64,000 nt of DNA from a virus. Each line of letters opens with the position of its first letter. Positions within the stretch are counted from its first letter, which is position 1. Below are positions 17,727 through 23,997 of this stretch, piece after piece. Position numbers and translations under genes: made by a program. The DNA lies in IMG/VR virus record IMGVR_UViG_3300047548_001390, positions 1 through 64,000 of that record; one strand, written 5' to 3'. The notes under the pieces are model-generated. The model was given only the letters and a program-made list of their open reading frames with translations, had not been told where the DNA came from and did not search any database.

Positions 17727-18718
17727 GATAGGTACATCTTCCTAAACGCATCTTCAACAGATCCTTTCCAATTCCATTGATCCATTTTCTTGTAGATATT
17801 CCATTGATCAATACTTCCATACAAAGCAATTGCTTCAGCGATTGGTCTACACGGAATAATTTCTGGATAACAACCAAACACAATTGGATCTTTCAGGTCT
17901 TTTAGGATTTTTTTAAACACAATGTGGTCACCCATACCATTATCAAGAACCACAATTGTTTTATCTTTTATGTTTAACGTGTTTCTAAAAATTTGCTCAT
18001 CATGCGCATACAATTCAGCATTATCGTTTGATCGAATACCACCTTCTGGGTTCTTTAGATGCCAAGTAACGCAGTCTTCTATAACTGCACACTTATATCC
18101 CTTTTGTACTAATCCACAAGAAAACAGAGTCTCCTCTCTGTGTGCAACTCTTGATAACCCAGTGTTGTAATCAACAACTCCAGCACGATACAAAAAAGAA
18201 CAGTGTAGATGATCTACATATCTGTCTTGTGTAATGTGACCCCATTGAATGTTTGGTTCGCTGTCAATATTTTCGATTTTACCAGTTGCTTTTCTTGGAG
18301 AGCAGTCCCAAGATGGCGTTAGAATAGATCCACCAACTGCCCCAATCCGATCTCGATCAAAAGTATTAGCTCGTTTCCAGAGTTTTTTTAACACATCTGG
18401 TTCTAATATAGTATCGTCATCAACTCGAAGAAGCCATTGATCTTTATACTTTGTATTAAAATATTGATGCCCGAAATGTTGACCTTTACATACACCATAT
18501 ACTACTTCCCACGATATGTTTTTTAAATTCATTATAAGAAATATATTGGTATAGAGAGGATTACTACGAAGATCAATTCTCTTATCTTCATCATTATCAT
18601 CATATAAAACAATTCTTTTAGGTAGAAGTGTCTGATTTATTATTGAAACTAGAGCCATCGGTAATGTTGTTAGATATCTCCCCCTCGTGCATATATAAGC
18701 AATTATGTCTGGTTTCAA
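17723..18718 (-). CDS. Glycosyltransferase GT2 fused to a GT9-like N-terminal half
   Basis: Residues 1 to about 240 form a GT2 (GT-A fold) enzyme: start KPDIIAYICTRGRYLTTLPM, metal/sugar-binding DDD at 100-102 (LLRVDDDTILEP), a GAVGGSILTP loop and the EDCVTWHLKNP region. From about 250 the sequence changes to a GT9-like N-terminal half (TIVVLDNGMGDHIVFKKIL). It stops at an ATGA overlap with the 17292-17726 gene, which supplies the GT9 C-terminal half. The first 101 bases overlap the 3' end of the HNH endonuclease ORF in another frame. Target sugar and acceptor are unknown. Confidence 0.8.
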   Translation of the reverse strand: MKPDIIAYICTRGRYLTTLPMALVSIINQTLLPKRIVLYDDNDEDKRIDLRSNPLYTNIFLIMNLKNISWEVVYGVCKGQHFGHQYFNTKYKDQWLLRVDDDTILEPDVLKKLWKRANTFDRDRIGAVGGSILTPSWDCSPRKATGKIENIDSEPNIQWGHITQDRYVDHLHCSFLYRAGVVDYNTGLSRVAHREETLFSCGLVQKGYKCAVIEDCVTWHLKNPEGGIRSNDNAELYAHDEQIFRNTLNIKDKTIVVLDNGMGDHIVFKKILKDLKDPIVFGCYPEIIPCRPIAEAIALYGSIDQWNIYKKMDQWNWKGSVEDAFRKMYLS

Positions 18719-19262
18719 AATAATTTCTCCACATATCTCTATTAAAATTGGTTTTACTGTGACACACTGAACAAAGAGTTACTAGGTTTTTGGGGTCGTG
18801 ATTAGTTTTATCATAATCAATATGATGCACCGATTTTCCTGGATTGTTACATAAACAACATGTTCTATTATCCCGGATTCGAATAGATTCCTTTAGATCG
18901 AAATTCCACCCCTGTGCATATTTCGATAAATTTCCTTTAGATAATCCTCCTTTCCAATTTGGATTTTTATCTCCGGAAACTAAGCAACCCTTACCCCATC
19001 TGGGATTTTTATCACCAGAAATTCTACCCTTCTGTCCATACATCGGATTACCTTCGCCGGATCGTTCTTGAGACCATTTCTGTTTTGTTTCATCCGAATG
19101 TTGTTTTCCATACATGGAATTTAAGGAACCTTGATGTAGATCGCTGTTAATTTTTCTTAATGCAGGACAGGAATTCTTGCTTTTATGGCAACATCTTTTA
19201 CCGTTTTTAAAAACAAACAATGCTTCTTGCCCGCACCCATAATCACACAAATATATTTGCAT
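18618..19262 (-). CDS. HNH homing endonuclease with NUMOD3 repeats
   Basis: A 214-residue protein. Residues 45-110 have repeated NUMOD3 motifs (NSMYGKQHSDETK, GNPMYGQKG, SGDKNPRWGKG, SGDKNPNWKGG). Residues 130-170 form an HNH domain with zinc-binding CCLC (135-138), VHHIDYD (145-151) and NLVTLCSVCH (159-168). The domain is complete by about residue 180; the last 34 residues come from reading into the following glycosyltransferase gene in another frame. This suggests insertion of an endonuclease lacking its original 3' end. A late promoter and start-covering inverted repeat precede it. Confidence 0.9.
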   Translation of the reverse strand: MQIYLCDYGCGQEALFVFKNGKRCCHKSKNSCPALRKINSDLHQGSLNSMYGKQHSDETKQKWSQERSGEGNPMYGQKGRISGDKNPRWGKGCLVSGDKNPNWKGGLSKGNLSKYAQGWNFDLKESIRIRDNRTCCLCNNPGKSVHHIDYDKTNHDPKNLVTLCSVCHSKTNFNRDMWRNYFETRHNCLYMHEGEISNNITDGSSFNNKSDTST

Positions 19263-19303
19263 ATAAGATCCTTTGGTATATTCACCAAACTATTTATGCA
19301 AAT
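19255..19303 (-). promoter_or_regulatory. Late promoter inside a start-occluding inverted repeat (HNH gene)
   Basis: The late promoter CATAAATA (19291-19298) overlaps the upstream arm of a perfect 9-bp inverted repeat, 19255-19263 with 19295-19303. The other arm contains the ATG start. An inner 6-bp stem (19272-19277 with 19284-19289) lies between. Read-through RNA can hide the start codon and AAAGGA; promoter-initiated RNA lacks the upstream arm and keeps only the inner hairpin. Confidence 0.6.
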
Positions 19304-19322
19304 GCATCGTCAATTTACCATA

Positions 19323-20606
19323 TTATTCTGCATTATATTCACACAACATTAAATTAAAGCGACTATTTTCGATAGGTTTATCATCAAGGTTTCCGTGCTC
19401 ATCACAAAAAGTGTATTTAAATCCTGGAAGATGGGATTCATTCAACATATGCAATTTGTGATGCTCACCCCAGAATCCAGGAGGTTCTTTATATGGAACA
19501 GAGATCAATAAAGTATTACAATGTTTCTTTAACTTCTCAACAATTTCTAAACCATTGTCTAAGTGTTCAATCACCTCAAATGCAACAATGGTGTCGTATT
19601 GTTTGAGATGATACGTGTTAATGTCTGCCCATTCAAACTTTCTGTATTTGTTACCAAACTCATATCTTGCCACATCAATAATACGCTTATCATAATCAAC
19701 ACCAGTGTAATCCGATTGTAAATTAAAAAATTGTGATCCAAATCCACTGGAGCATCCAATTTCTAAAATAGAACCATCAAGTGCTTTTGTTGCTGCCCAT
19801 TTATATCGTGCTGCTTCTCTTGCTGGGACTTCTTCACCTGCAAGGTTAACATGACGCTCGAAATTATTCGTTAAAAGGTATTTGTAATACTCTCGATTAT
19901 ACTTACGAGCGACTCTTAACATATTAGATTTGAATCTATCATCCCAATCTTCAACTAGATTGGTGTCTCTCATCGTACCTTGACCTTTGTGATAGATCGG
20001 AAATCCGCCAGTGAACTGTTGACCGCCAGCAAACTTTGGTACGCACTCTTGTAGTGTAAATCCTGCTCTTTGAGCTTCAACACAAAACTCAATGTCTTCT
20101 CCAGCACCAGTGCCATACTCAGTATTCAGTAAACCTATTTTGTCGAATACTTTACGATCAATCATCACACAGAAAAACACTGCAAAGTCTGCATTTGCTT
20201 CTGGTGAGTGATTAATGATTGGTGCGGAAATACCACAATTCTGTTTAAGCAGAAGCGGACTCTCTAAAAGATTTATCCAGTAGTTTTTATCTTGTGGAAG
20301 GAGAACGGTGTCATTGTTTAGAAGAATGATACGCTGTCCAGTACAGACTTCGAGACCAACGTTAATTGCTTCCGGATATCCAATAGCGTCATTGTTCCAA
20401 ACAACTTTGAGATGATTTGAGAATCCAATAAAATCGAACTTTTGTTGAAGTCCACTAAGGTATTCGCCAGTGTTATCGATACATCCGTTTGCCGATATGA
20501 CCAACTCAACATCAGTCATATCAGTGTGATTGAAGATGGATTCTATGCAGGGTTTTAAATAATCATCACAATGATTAAAAGTTGGGATTACAATACTATA
20601 TTTCAT
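19323..20606 (-). CDS. Bifunctional glycosyltransferase GT2 - methyltransferase
   Basis: The N-terminal GT2 domain (1 to about 235) has MKYSIVIPTFNHCDDYLKPC, LNNDTVLLP (donor/metal site) and a GEDIEFCVEAQRAG helix. The C-terminal class I SAM-dependent methyltransferase (about 275-400) has motif I LEIGCSSGFG, the acidic residue in TGVDYDKRI and AFEVIEHL. Such fusions build or cap methylated glycans. Its place among tail-fibre genes suggests modification of virion proteins or host surface sugars; the substrate cannot be told from sequence. Confidence 0.85.
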   Translation of the reverse strand: MKYSIVIPTFNHCDDYLKPCIESIFNHTDMTDVELVISANGCIDNTGEYLSGLQQKFDFIGFSNHLKVVWNNDAIGYPEAINVGLEVCTGQRIILLNNDTVLLPQDKNYWINLLESPLLLKQNCGISAPIINHSPEANADFAVFFCVMIDRKVFDKIGLLNTEYGTGAGEDIEFCVEAQRAGFTLQECVPKFAGGQQFTGGFPIYHKGQGTMRDTNLVEDWDDRFKSNMLRVARKYNREYYKYLLTNNFERHVNLAGEEVPAREAARYKWAATKALDGSILEIGCSSGFGSQFFNLQSDYTGVDYDKRIIDVARYEFGNKYRKFEWADINTYHLKQYDTIVAFEVIEHLDNGLEIVEKLKKHCNTLLISVPYKEPPGFWGEHHKLHMLNESHLPGFKYTFCDEHGNLDDKPIENSRFNLMLCEYNAE

Positions 20607-20656
20607 AATAACTCCATTGTAAAATTACATATTACTTATTCTTGCAACAAATAACG

Positions 20657-20946
20657 TTATAAAGCAGATGGAGGTGTAAAATTCGCTGTGTATCTAGCTA
20701 TACCTTTTGTAATACGAAGATCATCTATATATCCCGAAAACCACTCACCATAGGACAAAGTACCGGTTGATAATTGTCTAGCTCCAATAGCGAAGTTATT
20801 ATTTTGAATATTATAAGACTGAGAGTTGGTTGCTGTGGCGTATGCAGTACCGTTTACAAATATTCTGAATATCCGCTAATGCCGGAATATCCTGACTCTC
20901 CTTGAGGTAGACTAGATTGTAGTACGGTTTTAATGTCTAAAGTCAT
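20657..20946 (-). pseudogene. Broken tail-fibre gene: collagen-like start joined out of frame to a LamG end
   Basis: The stretch 20607-20949 has no intact long ORF but is not empty. An ATG at 20944-20946 with AGGA upstream opens a 30-codon frame ending in a collagen-like run (PQGESGYSGISGYS), stopping at 20854. A second frame from about 20875 to the stop at 20657 encodes a typical LamG/concanavalin C-terminus (FRIFVNGT...FAIGARQL...YIDDLRITKGIARYT). The two are joined with a frame change, as expected of an internal deletion in a collagen-LamG fibre gene. It could still be translated as a 30-residue peptide. Confidence 0.7.
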
Positions 20947-20949
20947 GAC

Positions 20950-21627
20950 TTATCCTGCGTTGTTTACACGGTTACTTGTTTTTAAAGTGCTAACTTCTGA
21001 TCGCAATGATTCAATTTGTTTTTGCTGCTCTTTGATTGCTTCAATTAATATTCCTACAAGACTTCCATAAGATACTGTTAGAACTTTTCCACCACCATTT
21101 ACAGCATACGGAACAACCTTTAACACTTCTTGAGCAATTACGCCAACAGCATGCTCTCCCGTTGCTTTCCAATCAAACTCTACACCACGTAAAGATAGTA
21201 TCTTATTTAAAGCATTTTCAATTGTAGTAATATTTGTTTTCTCACGCTCATCAGATACACTATTAAAATCAGTCGCTTGTGCTGTCCCGTTTACCTGTAA
21301 TTTAGATGATCCATTATCAGTTCCAGTACCAATCAACACATTACCAGAATACTGAGCAATCTTAACAAGACCTGTGTCTATCACTTCAAGAGACGGAATA
21401 CCAGAAACATCGTTAACCGACCAAATAGTTCCTGTTAAACTATTTGTGATGGAAAACAACTGACCAGCAGATCCCTCCAACGAAATGGTTCCATTGTTGG
21501 TTGGATAGACGTTCAGAGTAATAGTCCGAGGACCAGTAGAGGCGTCAGCACCCTTGAATTCAATCTTGGGATCCGCTGACTGACCTTTGTTCGTGGTAAT
21601 TAAAATGTCTTTATCTGATAATGCCAT
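20950..21627 (-). CDS. Tail fibre protein with S74 autoprocessing chaperone
   Basis: A 225-residue protein. The N-terminal part is a short beta-structured fibre (IKTDPKIEFKGADAS-like start, GTISLEGSAGQLFSITN). From about residue 128 there is an intramolecular chaperone of the endosialidase/S74 type: SVSDEREKTNITTIENALNK with the catalytic Ser-Lys dyad, LRGVEFDWK, AVGVIAQEVLKVVP and a C-terminal coiled coil LIEAIKEQQKQIESLRSE. This domain trimerises the fibre and then cleaves itself off. A second S74 fibre lies at 34620-35465. Confidence 0.9.
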   Translation of the reverse strand: MALSDKDILITTNKGQSADPKIEFKGADASTGPRTITLNVYPTNNGTISLEGSAGQLFSITNSLTGTIWSVNDVSGIPSLEVIDTGLVKIAQYSGNVLIGTGTDNGSSKLQVNGTAQATDFNSVSDEREKTNITTIENALNKILSLRGVEFDWKATGEHAVGVIAQEVLKVVPYAVNGGGKVLTVSYGSLVGILIEAIKEQQKQIESLRSEVSTLKTSNRVNNAG

Positions 21628-21650
21628 TATAGTTTCCTAGATTACTCTTT

Positions 21651-21658
21651 TATTTATT
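21651..21658 (-). promoter_or_regulatory. Late promoter for the S74 fibre gene
   Basis: AATAAATA on the minus strand, overlapping the stop of the upstream LamG fibre gene and 23 bases before the ATG. Confidence 0.6.
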
Positions 21659-23165
21659 AGATGCCGAAGCGTCCACGCAATGCGTTAAAGTTTTGTTTTA
21701 CTTCTGCTGCTGTAAGTGCTCGGTTGTACATAAAAGCGCTACCAATTTTTCCATTAAAAAATTCAGCTCCACCCAAACTTCCAATTAATAAATTTCCTCC
21801 CGTGGGTGCCGAAGGAGAAAATGGTGTGGTATTACTAGCAACTAACTGTCCGTTTACATAGGCTTTAAGACCCGATGAATCTCCTGTTACAGCACAATAT
21901 GACCACACGTTGTTTGGACACTCACCACCCTGAACCGAATTTCCAGATACATACCACCACAGTGCATTAGAAGTGCTGTCTAATCTAAATCTATATCCTG
22001 AATTTTGATTTTTTGACATTACATTACCAAGGCCACTAGCGGATACAGGATTTACCCAAGCAGCCATAGTTATTGAACTTGCTTGTTGTAGAGATACGCC
22101 GTTACCACAATCAATATAATTACTACTACCATTAAAACTAAACGTACCATCAGCAGCATAAGTTAAACTATTTGCTGTAATTGTATTGTTTCCTGTTTGA
22201 TCTATAATTGCCTGAGTGTTAGAACGAGTTCCTGCTGCAAAATTATTGGCAACAGATCCAGCTTCAAATTGTATGTTAGAAATGTCATATTTCATATTTC
22301 CACTTGCAGGAAACCAATATGAAATGCAACTAGGGTTATTAGGAGTAAAAGTAAAATAATACTTTTTCCATTCGTTAAAAGCACCTAACGTAAAATTCCA
22401 AGATGGATTTGTCGGGGAAGTTACACCATAATTGTATATTGAATATGAGTTGTTTAATCCTACTGCGGATACAGAAGCTGCCCTTGCCCAGAACGATACA
22501 GTGTGTGGAGTACCAGCAGTAACAGTCGCATCGACTCCATATGCCATTCCATCCAGTCCTTCATTCCGAATGTAGTGTAATCTAATACAATCGGTTGCAG
22601 CACGACCTGGAATTCCGTTAAATCCTTTAGATATAATTTCTTTAACTAGTCCCGAATTAGCTAGGTGAGGATACCCCCACCACATAGTTGGGAATGAGGT
22701 TGAATTAATAGAAACTCGTTGATCTAACGCAATACTATCATGGACTTTGAACATGCCTGTAAAAGGGTTCACATAACCTTGACTACCATCCTGACTACTA
22801 TTATATGCATGTAAGGAAAATTGTGTGTCTGAAATTTTCTTTATGAAATAGTTTGTTGCTGCTGTAACTCCACCACCAGTTGTCTGAGGTTGCATCACAT
22901 CGTATGTTCTCAAACTGTGAGGCGCAGTCATAGTTACAATATTATCAGATACACTTGAAACTGTACCTATAGAAAAATAAGTGCCTGATCCATATTGATT
23001 AGTATTATACGTACCCCAACCGTTTCCTGTGGTAGGATATCCATTAATTGCTGGCGTTGGAAGCAAATTCGTAACTGGAGCCCCAATATTAGACTTACCG
23101 TTGCCCATATCATAGGCAAACACTAATCCTTCAGTTACAATTTTAGGAGAATGATTAAGTGCCAT
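21657..23165 (-). CDS. LamG-domain tail fibre/adhesin
   Basis: The chosen ATG (23163-23165) follows AAAGGA at good spacing, giving 502 residues. The N-terminus (PKIVTEGLVFAYDMGNGKS) matches that of the neighbouring 223-residue LamG protein. A central carbohydrate-binding-like beta domain (about 180-310) is followed by a LamG/concanavalin-like domain (about 335-495): FSFNGSSNYIDCGNG, ITMAAWVNPV, WSYCAVTGDSSGLKAYVNGQ, GKIGSAFMYNRALTAAEVKQ. It ends with NFNALRGRFGI, almost the same tail as its neighbour. Probably binds a host surface polysaccharide. The start overlaps the stop of the small upstream gene (TAATG). Confidence 0.85.
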   Translation of the reverse strand: MALNHSPKIVTEGLVFAYDMGNGKSNIGAPVTNLLPTPAINGYPTTGNGWGTYNTNQYGSGTYFSIGTVSSVSDNIVTMTAPHSLRTYDVMQPQTTGGGVTAATNYFIKKISDTQFSLHAYNSSQDGSQGYVNPFTGMFKVHDSIALDQRVSINSTSFPTMWWGYPHLANSGLVKEIISKGFNGIPGRAATDCIRLHYIRNEGLDGMAYGVDATVTAGTPHTVSFWARAASVSAVGLNNSYSIYNYGVTSPTNPSWNFTLGAFNEWKKYYFTFTPNNPSCISYWFPASGNMKYDISNIQFEAGSVANNFAAGTRSNTQAIIDQTGNNTITANSLTYAADGTFSFNGSSNYIDCGNGVSLQQASSITMAAWVNPVSASGLGNVMSKNQNSGYRFRLDSTSNALWWYVSGNSVQGGECPNNVWSYCAVTGDSSGLKAYVNGQLVASNTTPFSPSAPTGGNLLIGSLGGAEFFNGKIGSAFMYNRALTAAEVKQNFNALRGRFGI

Positions 23166-23332
23166 TACCACAAATCCTTTGGACAAGCGAGCTGTTCAAC
23201 TACAATTCGAATTGATACATCATTACTCAACTTACATACTTTAAAATTAGGCATAACTTCATATACACATTGATTGCAATTGCTACAGATCTGTATTCTG
23301 TTATTAATAACGTCTTCGGTTAATTCTGTCAT
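23165..23332 (-). CDS. Small cysteine-rich protein (55 aa)
   Basis: A short gene packed between two LamG fibre genes. The start overlaps the upstream stop (ATGA) and its stop overlaps the next start (TAATG), strong signs of real coding. The peptide has RIQICSNCNQCVYEVMP, KVCKLS and ends LACPKDLW. This CxxC...C...CP...W pattern matches small putative zinc-binding proteins often found beside phage fibre genes. Function is unknown. Confidence 0.75.
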   Translation of the reverse strand: MTELTEDVINNRIQICSNCNQCVYEVMPNFKVCKLSNDVSIRIVVEQLACPKDLW

Positions 23333-23997
23333 AATCCAAACCTTCCACGAATTGCTCTAAAATTATCTAAAACTTGTTGGTCACTTAATGAAATATTGTA
23401 AGCTAATACCATTGACATATCACCTTGCCAATATCCGGCATATCCGGCACCGATAGTTATATTTGCTGATGTATATGTTAATTGTCCATACGAATGTGCT
23501 GTTGTGGATGATAAGCTACCGTTAATATACCACTTATGTTGATTGAAATCACGGGTAATACACATGACATTCCAAACGTTTCTAGGAGTAGTTGGGCTAG
23601 CAATGCCTATGTAAGGTACGTTGTTTGCTCCAGCATCACCAATATACTGACTTATATTATCTCCTTGCTCATGAGTCCAAGTTCCATACCCACCATATGC
23701 CTGATCCCACGGATTGCGCCTACCGGACGTATATGTGTGCCTCATCACAATCATGAGTGTTTGATTGTTAGAAAAATCCAATGTTGAATTATTCGTAACT
23801 GTTCCGGAATTGGAAGTACCGTTAAAGGTAAAATAAGGTCTCGTAAATGTAGGTGTTGACGTCCAAACACAGTGATTATTGTTTCCGCTTACATCAAACC
23901 ACGTTGACCCTGTACCTGGATAGCTTTTGACGTTTGCTGCATCAAGACAAAGTACTAATCCATCAGTAATAATAGTCGTACCATACTCAATTGCCAT
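23329..23997 (-). CDS. LamG-domain tail protein (222 aa)
   Basis: A single LamG/concanavalin-like domain behind a short anchor. The start (IEYGTTIITDGLVLCLDAA) and end (LDNFRAIRGRFGL) are near-copies of those of the 21657-23165 fibre. Internal signatures are STWFDVSGNNNHC, PYFTFNGTSNSGTVTN, NVWNVMCITRDFNQHKWYIN and ITIGAGYAGYWQGDMSMV. The ATG at 23995-23997 overlaps the stop of the collagen-like fibre gene (TGATG). A sugar-binding adhesin role is inferred from the fold family. Confidence 0.85.
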   Translation of the reverse strand: MAIEYGTTIITDGLVLCLDAANVKSYPGTGSTWFDVSGNNNHCVWTSTPTFTRPYFTFNGTSNSGTVTNNSTLDFSNNQTLMIVMRHTYTSGRRNPWDQAYGGYGTWTHEQGDNISQYIGDAGANNVPYIGIASPTTPRNVWNVMCITRDFNQHKWYINGSLSSTTAHSYGQLTYTSANITIGAGYAGYWQGDMSMVLAYNISLSDQQVLDNFRAIRGRFGL

